From the NCBI GenBank assembly GCA_032871835.1, contig CM065298.1, positions 10,403,596 to 10,467,595 on the forward strand: a stretch of 64,000 nt of DNA. Reading direction: 5' to 3'. This document shows, piece by piece, positions 11,232 to 23,039 of the stretch. Origin of the DNA: Dipteronia dyeriana. Lineage: Eukaryota > Streptophyta > Magnoliopsida > Sapindales > Sapindaceae. Within the stretch, counting starts at the first letter, position 1. The number at the start of each line of letters is the position of its first letter. The translations under genes were made by a program, and so were the position numbers. Below the pieces are notes generated by a model. It ran no database searches. It was not told the DNA's origin and worked only from the letters and a program-made list of their open reading frames with translations.

Positions 11232-13744
11232 TTACTTGCAGAATGAAGCTAATACACGACGTGGAGAATTGGTTGCTCTTCGTGCGTGAAGAACGGCCCA
11301 GTTATCTATCAGCAGAATATCACCTTCCTGCCAGGGAATGGCAACACATTCCTCTTCAAAGATTTTCATACATTCATCGCAGATATCAGCCGGCAATGGC
11401 TTACCATCCCCAAAAGTGATCTTCTTAAAAGGACCATTCCCACCAATGTTGGCAAACCAAATTTTCCTTTGCCTAGATTTTTCATACCTAATCACCGGAA
11501 GTGGACCCATTATTCTTTTCGCTCCACCGTCTTCCATCCACTCCAATCTGATTCCCAACTTGGTTGCCCTGTTGAAATTAAGATAACTTTCTTTCAATAC
11601 AAGTTCACAACACAACACAACATAATTTTGACATAAAAAAAAATTCATAGATTAATTTCCAGTTTTCGAACCATCATTCAAATAGTGAATGATATGAATT
11701 TTGGACAAAAGATGCTTAGGCTAAGTTGATCCTAAAAAAAATCATGCATAACTATATGTAAAATCATATGAGCAGAACAAATTACACCTAGATTGTTCAA
11801 ACCTTAACTTTCTTTAACCTAATTTCAAATCGTTGCGGTAATTAATTAGATGATCAAATCACAAACCTTTCCTCAGCCTCACTCTTGTCTACGGTCGAGA
11901 AAACGGATTTCCAACTGCGGCCACCTATATTTGAAAGATCATCCTCCTCTCGTAGAAAAACTGAATAAATCAATCCTTGCTCCTCCAATTTCTCAACGAA
12001 TTCGGGATACCTCTGTTGAATTCTCTCGTAAACAATGTGGCTCAAGACTATAGGAGTTTCTCCCCCACTAGTTGGAGCTACTTCACAGAAGAAAAACAAT
12101 TTTGATGGAGGCTCCAGCTCCTGTTGAGTCAAAAGTAAATATTGGAGCACGCAATAACAAACGTTATTTTTTTATGGAGAAACAACTAATAGGCATGTAA
12201 TATCCCTAAAGGCCTTGAAGTGCTTTTAAGAAAAAAATGTTCTCTACAGAAGCACTTCCAAACTCATTTTCAAATACAGAGAACAACTAGGTAGTCGTTT
12301 GGTTAAGTTTTCTAATATTTTAAAAGGACTACAAACAACTATTTTAAATTTTGTTTGACTATTAAAAAAACTCTATTGATAAAAGATTTACTCATAGTAG
12401 ATCTATTAGAAATATATATATATATATTAAAAAAATTATAGTTATTTGATTGGTAAGCACTTCCAACCAAGTAACACGGCAACACGGTATAAAAGAATAA
12501 TTTTGTGACCAACATGGCAACAGGCATCAAATTATCAACTAATTTAATATGTAGATTTTATGATAATACATTAAACTTCACTAAAAAATTAAAAGTTTGT
12601 TACAATATCAAAATATCATGGGCATGTTTAGTACACCTTATTGAACATGACTATAATATTAGATTAAATTTAATACTCAACACTGTTTGGTATTGATAGT
12701 ATTTAACGGTATTTGTTTTGCTAGTGTAATTTTTTATTTAAATTAACATTTATAAATATTTAAATTAAAATTTGAATTTAAAAATAATTAAAAATTAAAA
12801 TTTTCTCATAAAAAAGAAGAAAAAAAAAAGAACTCCACCTTTCATCTATGATTCATGATTGTCAATGGAGATCTGTTCAAAAAAATATATACAAAGAGTT
12901 TAAAAAATAAAATAAAAAATAGGATGGAGATCCAAACCGTCCATCGTAATGGATAGATGATGGTTGTCCAATCTGAACCTCCACCCCATAACCCACCGGA
13001 TCTCCATCCATGAAGAACCAATGGATAGATTTTTCGTTTGGGGGATGAGTCTCCCCGCCGCAAGATCTCCATCACACGATAGAGATCCAAGCGGTGCAAT
13101 CTCCACCGCGATGAAGATTGTGACGGGAGTACGCTAGCTGGCCTCCATTCATTTAGAAGACCGGTGGGTCCTTAAAGAGTTGAGGCCAAGCAGCCACCAT
13201 CTTTGCCTCACACACTTTTTTTTTCCCGAAGACAAATCGGTTGTGGAACACCTTCCCCGCCGTATAATTTACTAAATCAGTACGAGTATTAAATACTATC
13301 AAACACCATACAATACTAAACTAGTATTTTGTTAATCATGTCCGGTGCACCAAAAAAGTCCCAAATATACAAACAAACCTGAGCCAGTTCATGGTGGAAA
13401 CCGATGCGTTGGTCAGCTGGTGATTCATTGGCTGTAAAGACACGACCCACAATGTTTGTCCGAGGAGCCGTACCACCCATGTAGGATAGCTCCTCGTACC
13501 CGAAAGCTTCAACGACGGCGTTAAAGTCCTCTGCTGTCTTGACATCAAACCCTCTGAAAATTACTGTCCCTGTTTTGTGAAGCAAAGAATCCAGAAATGG
13601 TTTCTGGGTCTTGATGGCTTCCGTCAGGTGAGAGACAGAACATGGAACTGCTGTTTTAGGGTTTGGAGACAGAACTGAAGGGAAAGGGATGGAATTGTAG
13701 TATTTTTGTTTTGGGATTTGGGTTTCTGTGAAATAATCTGCCAT
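11232..13744 (-). CDS. Clavaminate-synthase-like Fe(II)/2OG dioxygenase, copy 1
   Basis: There are three exons: 13379-13744, 11867-12120 and 11232-11568 (366, 254 and 337 nt). They give 318 residues with no stop. Introns 12121-13378 and 11569-11866 have GT-AG ends (donors CAG/GTTTGT and AAAG/GTTTGTG; acceptors CAACAG). The start is ATG at 13742-13744 and the stop is TAA at 11232-11234. This is a TauD-domain protein of the kind represented in Arabidopsis by At3g21360. Metal ligands visible are H117-x-E119 (in GFHHELAQ) and H301 (in NWAVLHAR). R310/R311 are placed to bind 2-oxoglutarate. The HxE form, rather than HxD, is the clavaminate-synthase type. The substrate is unknown, and no signal peptide or membrane segment is seen. 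A copia LTR abuts the 3' side. By eye, 34 of 318 residues differ from copy 2. Confidence 0.9.
12625..13360. mobile_element. MITE-like inverted-repeat insertion in intron 1 of copy 1
   Basis: TTTGGTATTGATAGTATTTAA near 12685-12705 is mirrored by TTAAATACTATCAAACACC near 13290-13308, giving imperfect terminal inverted repeats around about 0.7 kb. The interior has repeated GGATGGAGATCC-type words. The same element sits at the same place in intron 1 of copy 2 (about 52680-53350), so it predates the gene duplication. Exact ends are not resolved. Confidence 0.45.
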
Positions 13745-13816
13745 GCTTGTTTTCTTTGAATCTCATGCAACAAAAACTACTAGTGATTCTCATCGGCATT
13801 ATGCACTATGGGAATC

Positions 13817-13822
13817 TTTATA
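13817..13822 (-). promoter_or_regulatory. Candidate TATA box of dioxygenase copy 1
   Basis: TATAAA on the minus strand lies about 75 bases upstream of the ATG, within GCATATAAAGATT. It is preserved at the same distance in copy 2 (53810-53815). Confidence 0.5.
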
Positions 13823-13907
13823 TGCATATTCAATTTTTATATATTTGCCCCCACCGTAATATTATAAATTTATAATATACTAAGATTAAAAAAAAAAGTG
13901 TTAGAGG

Positions 13908-14606
13908 GGGTGGCAACGGGTCGTATCAGATCGGATTGGAGATATATGCGAAACCCAATTTGCACAAGTTGCTGTAAACCCGATTTGTGATCTGAACGGG
14001 TTTTCAGTTTTCGTCCCAAACCAGACCCGAAATCATAAGATGTGTCAAATACCCGACTTGAAATAACCCGTTTCATTTGTTTCTGAAAAAATATATCTTC
14101 AAACCACTAAATATACTAATTATTTTACCATCCAATTGAATTTTTTGATATTGACTTAAATTTTAATATTCAATTAAATTTTAAAATACATTTATATTAA
14201 AAAATTAGACACTTTTTTTTTCTTTTTTGATTGGAAATTTCTTAAATACAATCATACACTTTTGAAAAACATTTTAATATACACTTAAAATTTTTACATA
14301 ACACAACTTCTAAGTTTAATAAATTTTAAATTCAAACATAAAATGCAAGTAGGTAAAAAGATAAAGAGATTAAAGATTTGTTTTTTCCTTTATATTTTTA
14401 TATTTAAAAAAAAATTATATAAATACAGGGTGAATTGGGGCGTGCTGGGGCATAAGGGGTTGACCCATACCAGACCCGATAAAAAACTAAGCCAAAAAGT
14501 TTGACCCATATCAGACCCCGAGCCCCGTTTTAAATGCTCCAAACCCGCTCCAAAAGGATCAAAGCCTCGCTGGTTTGGGGTAGATCGGGGATTTTTGTCA
14601 GCCTTA
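13908..14606. mobile_element. hAT-type MITE upstream of dioxygenase copy 1
   Basis: Flanks GTTAGAGG (13900-13907) and GTTAGAGC (14607-14614) form an 8-bp duplication with one mismatch. The ends are damaged relative to the second copy (53891-54539), which keeps TAGGGGTG/CACCCCTA. The interior has GACCC/GGGTC-rich subterminal words. Confidence 0.75.
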
Positions 14607-14610
14607 GTTA

Positions 14611-15113
14611 GAGCATCTTTGATGCAAATATGTATTTTTGGGTTTCAAACTAGTAACACATCAACATATATTTTGGATTCACTTTGTCTAATTTTCTTTA
14701 AGAGATGTATATTCTCATCTCCAATGCAATTATCTAAAATTAAATATGTATACATTTTTAACCAATCATCTTAAAACATTTATTTTACACTTGCTCCTCT
14801 TTTATTTTAGATCACATATGAATCCATTTTGACCAATCATCTTACAACATTTATCTCATTCGTTCTCCACTTTTACTTAACAATTAAAAGATGTGTAATA
14901 TTATTGGTGGGGAAAAGTAGATATCCTAGTCAGTATTTCTAATATAGTTTCTAAAGTTAGAAACTCAACTCCATATTCAAAAAAAAAAAAGTTAATCACA
15001 TCACCTCCATAATCAAATTAGACAATTGTATTGAGATGTTTTTTCTACGATATTACCTAATTATCCTATATGGCACTTAGTTTTCTTTAAATGGATAATA
15101 GTATTGGAAATAT
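14611..15113. mobile_element. Harbinger/Tourist-like MITE
   Basis: It begins GAGCATCTTTGATGCAAA and ends with a decayed ATTGGAAATATT. The counterpart at 54544-55486 keeps GAGCATCTCCGATG and CATTGGAGATGTTC. The GAGCATCTCCAATG inverted end with a TTA duplication is the common plant Tourist-like form. Confidence 0.6.
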
Positions 15114-15429
15114 TAATATATTAGATATTCAATCACATCTATATTATTCTGTCATTCAAATTATTTATTTTCGCAATATATTCTTGTATAACTTTTTGTA
15201 TTTTGGAGGGATAAAAAATTTATTAAATGGATTTGAATCCTTTATTGAAATGACTTTTTTATTACCTAGAACACTTTTAAGATAATATTATACATGTAAA
15301 GATAATAAAAGAAAAAAAAATCTCATTGATTATATATATAATAATAATAAGTCCAAAAATTTAGTTTAAATTTCAATTCAAATGATGTAGTAAGTGATTT
15401 TTTTTTATTGATCACATCATATCATGTTT

Positions 15430-15720
15430 TATATACAGATGACGACTCATTTGCCATATCACTTGAGTTTAAATTTGGATTAAATTTGTAGGTTATCTAC
15501 ACTACTCATATATATATATATAAGTATGTACATATGGGTCGGTACAGAGATGAGGATCCAAATTATATACATATCTATGTAAGTCGGTACATATAAGTCG
15601 GTACAGAGATGAGGATCTAAATATTACGAATATTCTATCTGGCTTTAATTTTATTTGATACGACATTAATATGTATAGATGACAAATCACTTATCATACC
15701 ATATGCGTTAAATTTTGGAT

Positions 15721-15755
<35 letters not shown>

Positions 15756-15895
15756 ATACATATGAGTCGGTACAAAGATGAGGATCCAAATTATATCTAT
15801 ATCTATGTAAGTCGGTACATATAAGTTGATACAGACATGAGGATCTAAATATTACGAATACTCTATATGACTTTAATTTTATTTGATGCGACATT
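15430..15895. repeat. Tandem duplication of about 230 bp with GTCGGTACA words
   Basis: The segment with ATGACGACTCATTTGCCATA, ACATATGGGTCGGTACAGAG and GAGGATCTAAATATTACGAAT appears twice in succession (about 15430-15665 and 15666-15895). Each copy has an internal AT microsatellite (15506-15520, 15724-15752). A shorter single relative is at 55740-55870. Confidence 0.75.
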
Positions 15896-16512
15896 AAATT
15901 TTTAACCAACACAATGAGAGGTTGAGAGAGGTTTTGCTTTCATATCACATTTTCCATTTATTTATTTAGTTTGCTTTTGTTTTCAATAATTCATACCAGC
16001 TGCTTGCAAGCTGAGAGCTGATATTATTAGCTTGTCAACATCATACACTTAAAATTTAATACATCTTAATTGAATTCATTAAATTAATTTATTTATTTTT
16101 TTAGAGGATCAAACAATTTAAAAATATAAAAAAAAACTTGAAATATAAAATAAGAAATCCAGACTTTTAACTTAATTTTAAATCATTGAATTATAATTAA
16201 TATATTCATTTCCAAGTCTATCCTTCTAAAAAAAATATTTCCAAATTTATTCTAATTTAATATGGTATAACTTTTTTTTTTTTTACATATTTCTTATTTT
16301 AAACCGGTTTTATAAAGGAAAAAAAACTCTAATCACTTTTTTATACTTGAATTTTCATGTGATTGAACAATTGAGTTTCTTTAGCTCCTATTAAATTCTA
16401 ATAAGAACTCTGTATATTTTTTTATTTAACTATTCATCTAGTAATCAATAAATTTGTCTACCTTATTAATTCGATTTTGTGGCTTGAAGATGGTATATAA
16501 TAATTATTTCTC

Positions 16513-16568
<56 letters not shown>

Positions 16569-17692
16569 TTTTTTATATCCGGTGCATATTGAATTTGAAA
16601 TAGTTTTTTTTTAATAATAACTTGAACTCTTTTTATGGATTGAACAATTGAATTTCTTTAGCTCCCACCAAATCATGGTAAGAAACGGGGACAGAAATAA
16701 TGTGGGTTGATCCAGGTTACCGGGTCAACATTTTGCAAAAAAAAAAAAAAAGAATTTTAATTAAACATATAAGTATTTTAGTTGTAGGGTTTTCCTCTTA
16801 CCATATGGAACATCATTCCATTAATATAAGGATAATGTCAATTCAATCACTAACATGACATAACATTAACATTCTTTATAATTTATATTTATATCAATAT
16901 CTTTCTCTCACAAACACACAAGTCACTCTCTCTCGAACTTGAGTCATATCTAAATCCCAATTCTATTTAGGGTTCAAATCCTAATTATCTCTCTTCTCCC
17001 AATTGATAATTATTTCCATCACTTGAAATTCTTAATTATAAAAATATTCATATTCGGTTTTTTAGCTCAGGTATTTTTTAGTTAAAATTTATTTACTTTT
17101 AATTAGAAAGTTAGAGTTTTGGATTTGTTAATTCATAATTTTAATTTAGTATATTGCTTTTTTTATAATTTTTTTTATTATAGTTTACTTTTTCTAATGT
17201 TATATTATAATTTATATAGTATTGCTTTAATCAAATTGTTTGATAATTTTAGTTTACATTATCAAACCATCATGTATCAAAGCCAAGAGAGACTATGTTT
17301 TCATAATTTAGGGGAAAAAAGATAATCAATATGTGGGAGTAGATCAAGTTATCTATGTAATGTTAGAGATGAGGGTTCAAGTTTATATTCTTCATTTCAA
17401 AGATTTGAAATTGAGAATGTTGAGACTCCATCGAATATTTATACTCTATATTATGAACTTGATCCTAGATTACGTTGCAAAACAAAAATTAAATAATATT
17501 TATTTTTATTTATGTTTCATTTTTTTAGGGAATAATAAACAATGTTTTCTTGTTGAAAGTTTATATACAATGCTTAATATATGCATTTTTAAGTGTAAGA
17601 CTCATTATATCCGTTTATCTAGCTAAATGTTTTTTTTGTTTTCAATAAATGAAAATTTACAGTAATGTCGAAGTTCACTTTATATATACACG

Positions 17693-17757
<65 letters not shown>

Positions 17758-17846
17758 TTTGTTTTAGCCCACTATAATAAAAAATCATGGGTACAACCCT
17801 GATAAGAACTCTACATATTTTTTTTATCTAACTATTCATCTAATAG

Positions 17847-19200
17847 TAGAAATGGTGAGATATGTCACCTTTTTTTATGTGTGTTGCAGTGATGTCACCG
17901 CTTTAATAACTTAAGTTTAAAAGACACCTATTATGGTGAACTACCCAAATTGCCCTTAAGTAATCTATTTTTTAATCTCATTATGTTTCCATATACACTT
18001 TGAAAACGATAACTTCTCTCTCTCTAAAAAACTTGTCTCTCTCCAGATTCTGCACAAGAAGATAACCGATATTTGTGATCTTCGTTTATATATATTTTAG
18101 ATATTTCTGTGTGGTTTAACAATGTATCAATTCGTTATGATTTGTTGTTCAGTCTTTGTATGAGTATGTATGAACACTTTATTTTTCAAAAGATCGAGCA
18201 TTTTATTTTTGAAAATAAGATTTAGTTAAATCGAGCATATTTGTAGCCAAATCGAGTTTTTTTTAATATGATCGAGCTTATTTTTGAAAGAATCGAGCAT
18301 ATTTTTAAAATAATTGAAAGAATCGAGCATTTGTTAAAGGATCAAGAAATTTTCAAAGGATCGATAATTTTTTCGAAGGATCGAGAATATTTTTCAAATG
18401 ATCGAGAATTATTTTCAAAGGATTGAGATTTTTTTCAAAGGATCGAGTTTTTTTTTCAAATAATCGAGAATATTTTTCAAAGGATCGAGAATTTTTTTCA
18501 AAGGATCGATAATTTTTTTTAAAGGATCGAGAATTTTTGTCACAGGATCGAGAAGATTTTTCAAAGGATCGAGATTTTTTTCAAAGGATCGAGAATATTT
18601 TTCAAAGCATCGAGAATGTTTGTCAAATGATTAAGAAGATTTTTCAAATGATCGAGATTTTTTTTCAAAGAATCGATATTTTTTTTTCAAAGGATTGAGA
18701 ATATTTTCAAAGGATCGACAATATTTTTCAAATGATCGGATTTCTTTTTTAAATGGTCGATAATTTTTATCAAAGGATCGAGAATATTTTTCAAAGGATC
18801 GAAAATATTTTTGAAATGATTGAGATTTTTTTCAAAGGATCGAGATTTTTTTTCAAAGGATCGAGATTTTTTTTTTCGAAGGATCAAGATTTGTTTTTAG
18901 AAAATTAGGTTGAGTTAAATCGAGTATATTTGTAGCGAATTCGAATATATATTAGAAAGAATCGAGGATGAGCTCGACCCCCGAATGCGTCTACGTGTGC
19001 CTGAGTTTCAACGAAACTTTCTCTCTCTATTTCATAACTCTCACTGTAAAAAATTGAATGAAAGATTCTGATAGAACAACTATTGGGGTCATTTTTGTCT
19101 ATTCACCATAATATGTGTATTTTAAACATAAGTTATTAAAACACTGATAATGTTGAAATGCCACCTTAAAAAAATGCTATTTATTTTTTGAACCCTAATA
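17847..19200. mobile_element. Inverted-repeat element carrying a minisatellite
   Basis: It interrupts a repeat unit between CATCTAATA and CTTAATAAAT, with CTAATA on both sides as a possible target duplication. Near the left end is TTTAATAACTTAAGTTTAAAA and TATTATGGTGAA. The reverse complement near the right end (about 19110-19150) is nearly identical, so the ends are inverted repeats. CT-rich segments lie inside each end. No transposase is seen. The class is probably Mutator-like MITE, but this is not proven. Confidence 0.55.
18190..18970. repeat. GATCGA minisatellite, 20-22 bp unit
   Basis: The core 18345-18895 holds about 28 units of the form AAAGGATCGAGAATTTTTTC with point changes and length drift. 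A longer related segment (TTAGTTAAATCGAGCATAT and GTTGAGTTAAATCGAGTATAT) stands at both ends of the array as a direct repeat. The 66-codon reading frame here (18687-18887) merely reflects the 21-bp period and is not a gene. Confidence 0.9.
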
Positions 19201-19230
19201 CTTAATAAATTTCTCTACCGTGTTGATTCG

Positions 19231-19268
<38 letters not shown>

Positions 19269-19467
19269 TTATATATATATATATATATATATAAAATTCA
19301 AAAACCTATTTCAAAAAAAATCAATAACCTTTTTTTTTTTTTTTTGCATTTGGTGCATATTGAATTGAACTTTTTTTTAACAATAACTTAAACTCTTTTC
19401 ATGGGATTGAACAATTGAATTTCTTAAGCTCCTACCAAATTATGGTAAGAACTCTCTCTCTCTCTCC

Positions 19468-19501
<34 letters not shown>

Positions 19502-19990
19502 AACTATTCATCTAGTCTTCAATAAATTAATATATCGTATTGATTCGATTTATATATATATATATAGAATAATTATATATATATATAATTCAAGAATCTA
19601 TTAAAAAATAATAATACCTTTTTTTTGCATTCGGTGCATATTGAAATTGAACTCTCTTTTTTTATCAATAAATTGAATTTTAACTTTGTTTGCAGTACAT
19701 GCAAAATTATATTATTTGATAATTTTTTTGTTTTGTTAAATTGAATTTTGTTTGTAGAACATAAAAAATCTTATAAAGAATTGTGCATGTTAAATTGTTT
19801 CTTTTAATTAGTATGTGTATAAATGTAAAATTATTTATTTTCAGACAATTTTAGTTTAAAAAAACAAACTTGTTGACAATATATTTAGATGTGAGAAAAC
19901 AAACAAACATATTGTTTAGATTCAGATTTCAGTTCATATTCAATCTTTAGGAAAATTCATGACTATTTAGTCTACATATAAAAATACAAA

Positions 19991-20674
19991 CGACCCATTG
20001 GTTTGTAAAAATAAAAAATAGCCTCTAAAATCTTGAATTTGTAATCAAACTTGATTTCTATTTTATCAGAAATAGCCACTACTGGTAAAAATACAGATTA
20101 AATATATATTTATCTACTCTGAACTCCACCACTCATAAAATCGTACTTATCAAAAAATCAAATTACCTTTAATTATTTATATTTAAAAAATGAATATATT
20201 CATTTTATAATGCACAATTAAATTAATTGAAGATAATTCTTTAAACTAAAAAGATAAAATTAAAATTAAAAAAAAAATAAAGTTTTAAGTTATCTTTATT
20301 TTTATATTTTTTGCTATTTTTAAAGAAAGTAAAAACAATGTTTTTTATTATTTTAAAATTTTGTTTGATGACTTTAAAATAAAAGATTAAAAAATAGTTA
20401 AAAACAAGTATTTTTTGAGCCATTAAATTGGTTTCATATTTAATAATTAACATATACAAATTGTAAGAAAAATAAATAAATTTTAAAATTAAGATAATTT
20501 AAAATTTAAAAATGCTTTTTGTTTCTTTATTTTTAAATTATTTTTATAATTATATTCTATAGAAAGGATTGTCTTCGATTAATTTAATTTAATTGGTTTT
20601 ATAGAATGCTTTTTTTAATAAAAAAAATAACTAAGGGAATTTATCTTCTTATTAGTTCTATTTTAAAAATATAA
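19991..20674. other. AT-rich sequence; homology to copy 2 resumes at its start
   Basis: The stretch 19995-20090 (TTGGTTTGTAAAAATAAAAA, AATAGCCTCT, TTTATCAGAAATAG) matches 56030-56115 next to the second duplicated block. The rest is very AT-rich with no gene. Confidence 0.5.
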
Positions 20675-21121
20675 GAGCATCAAAAATGCAAAAGCGACTT
20701 GCATATGAATTATTGTTGACATGATAACAATATCAAAAGACTTACTTCTTATGTGACAAAAATATGGACTTGATAGACGATCAACTTAAAATTTGGTATC
20801 CAATACTTTCGTTTAAAACGCATCTTGTGTTTAATGATGTGTCCAATTTTATTTCTTATTTTTTTTTATTTCTTTACAAAAAATAAATGAAAAATTAATG
20901 TCAATAATAAATATTTGATGAGTCAACCTAAAAAAGGTTGTGCAACAGACCGTTTGAAAGTGAACGATCATGTTGATAATGTTTAATATTTTTTTTTTGT
21001 CACGTCAACTTAAGGTTGATTAAGCACAGCCGCATTTGTTTTTTTTTTTTAACGGAATATCTATTAATCCTACGTGATATCTTTTTTTATTTCACAAATT
21101 ACGTTTGTATTGAAGATGCTT
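20675..21121. mobile_element. Harbinger/Tourist-like MITE
   Basis: It starts GAGCATCAAAAATGCAAA and ends TTTGTATTGAAGATGCTT, with TAA on both sides (20672-20674, 21122-21124). It has the same end type as the MITEs at 14611, 54544 and 54819. No coding sequence. Confidence 0.65.
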
Positions 21122-21854
21122 TAAGAGCTATGAGTAGATAAATGCATATTTGTTATCTATCTGTATTTATGTCAAACTTTCAGGAAGGTGAATGCATTTA
21201 TCTCTATTTGTTTTTAAAAAAAAGTGATGAAAGGTCCAAAATACCCTTAGGGTTTCTTTTTCTCTTATTCCAATTTTTGTTCCTTTCTCATCCTTCGAAC
21301 ATAAAACATCACTGTAGCCACTAGACGATGCATGCCTACACCACTTTGACTCCAGTACAAACCATCTTCTATTTACACGACTTCTCTTTCCGTTACACAT
21401 CGATCTTTTGTTGGTTTAAGGGCACGTTTGTTACACATTAGTGGTCATAACAATATTATATTAAAGGATCTAAATCTTCTCCTCACCTTTTATAAAATTA
21501 ATCTATACCATTGATTAGGTAAGATCACAAAATCTGAAGAGATGATCCAAATCCAACTTTAGAACCGTTCTGTTTGAATTTCATTAACCGAATTAAATAA
21601 TCTGGGCCATAAGTGTATCCTGCATTCCTGCCCTTACAATACTATTTACTCCAGCCCAAAATTACCTGCCGCGACTGGACTTCTATTAACCAAAGTGGTG
21701 TCAGTGTGTTACTTGCATTGAAAACAGGCTTTTAATGCATCCAAAGTAAGCCCAATTTGTTTTAGTTGGGCTGTCCCACCTTTTTCTTTTCCTCTTTTAT
21801 TTTGATATATTTCTTTTCATTTTTTAGTTTTATATATATATATATATAAAAGTA
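21122..21854. other. No gene recognised
   Basis: Mixed-composition DNA. GGGCACGTTTGTTACACATT at about 21420 looks like one end of an hAT-type element, but no matching end was found. Confidence 0.4.
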
Positions 21855-22234
21855 AGTTTCTCGTAAATGATACACTATTTTAATTTCGGTAAGGATCGTC
21901 ATAAAATTATCTCAATTTAATTGAATTTTGATATGAATTTTTGTTTGGATGATAAGTTTATTGAAATCTATTTATGAATAAAATTTAAAAAAATTTCAAA
22001 TACTAAAACTATTATCCCGATTATTTTAAATATGATGGCATCAGAAAAAACAGACGAAATATAGAAAATTCAAGGAAAATAAAATCAGTACTTGAAAAAT
22101 TCTCAAATTTTATTAATAGGTAGATTTCGATGAACTTATCATCCATACAAAAATTCATATCAAATTTCATTCGATCATATGATTTCACGGTGGTTTCTAC
22201 CGAAATTAAAATAAGAGATCCCTTAAGAGAGACC
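21855..22234. mobile_element. Fold-back MITE with arms of about 150 bp
   Basis: The left arm (about 21855-22005) contains TTTTAATTTCGGTA, GATATGAATTTTTGT and GGATGATAAGTT. The reverse complement of 22080-22234 repeats these in the same order. The spacer is about 75 bp. No target duplication could be fixed. Confidence 0.7.
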
Positions 22235-23039
22235 CATACTATATGTATTGAGATGTAAAAATAAATAACACACATTATTAAATTTTTTTTCAAAATGATA
22301 TCCGGCACATTATTAAAAAATTTAAAATTTTTGATATGCATTATTTTTTTAATTTTTTATATGCATTATTGGAAAAAAAAAATAGTGTAGAATTAGAAAA
22401 AAAATATAGCGTGTATAATTAGAAAAAAAAAATAGCGTGTATAATTGAAAAAAATAAATTCCAACAACATTGGATTAAGCGTTTCTTACAGTTGTGAGGT
22501 ATCCCAGTAGCATGTGTAGAGTCGGTCACACACCATGTCTCATTCCTACCACATCAGCCGATCTCACCCGTTGAACACAAACGAGCATTATCAATTACCA
22601 TAGTCATGTAGAAAATAGTTGATGAGACGGTCTCATTATATTCGGTAAGACTATCCAATGAGATTGTATAAAATGGGGCCATTATCATTTAGATTTTAAG
22701 ATAAATGATACAATTTTATTAGAATGGTCTCATTAAACGGTAAGAGACCTTCTAATTGAAGATTTTCTGTAAGGCCCAGCTCTATAAAATGATCCCAAGT
22801 CCAATCTAAGCCCAACAAATTTGAACCCAAAATCTGATTAAACCCAAGACCCAAGATCCAAATTGACCCAACTCAATAGTATGTTATTAAATAAAATGTT
22901 GAGCGGTGCCAACATTGGGGAACAGGACAAGTGAAATAGAAGATAAGAAGGGAGGCGGTGGAGAAGAATAGAAAGATAACAAAAGAGAGAGAAAACAGTG
23001 AGGAGAGAGTTGAGAAACATGAAGATAAATAAAAGAAAT
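22235..23039. other. No gene; small inverted words
   Basis: AT-rich. GAGACGGTCTC at 22624-22634 is a palindrome, and GGTCTCATTA-type words recur to 22750. From 22760 there is a CCCAA-rich stretch that leads into a purine-rich segment. Confidence 0.4.

Larger units (their letters stand above)
16020..19990. repeat. 4-kb AT-rich block with interrupted tandem repeats, absent from the second copy
   Basis: No gene is seen. A unit of about 240 bp recurs: TTGAACAATTGAATTTCTT, CTCCTACCAAAT, GGTAAGAACTCT, an AT run, CTATTCATCTAG, AATAAATTTGTCTACC, then TTGCATTCGGTGCATATTG. Copies lie at about 16330-16570, 16570-16685 (continuing at 17795-17846 and 19201-19320), 19340-19560 and 19625 onward. Two insertions split the second copy: about 16690-17795 (nature unknown) and 17847-19200. 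AT microsatellites lie at 16518-16561, 17703-17752 and 19470-19498, and (AAT)n at 19231-19267. Confidence 0.65.

Noticed and set aside
16968..16985. GGTTCAAATCC, an exact B-box word, as a tRNA or SINE
   Set aside because: No A box or cloverleaf could be formed around it in the AT-rich flank.
18345..18895. Regular repeats resembling a CRISPR array
   Set aside because: Units are contiguous, with no unique spacers, in plant DNA. It is a minisatellite.
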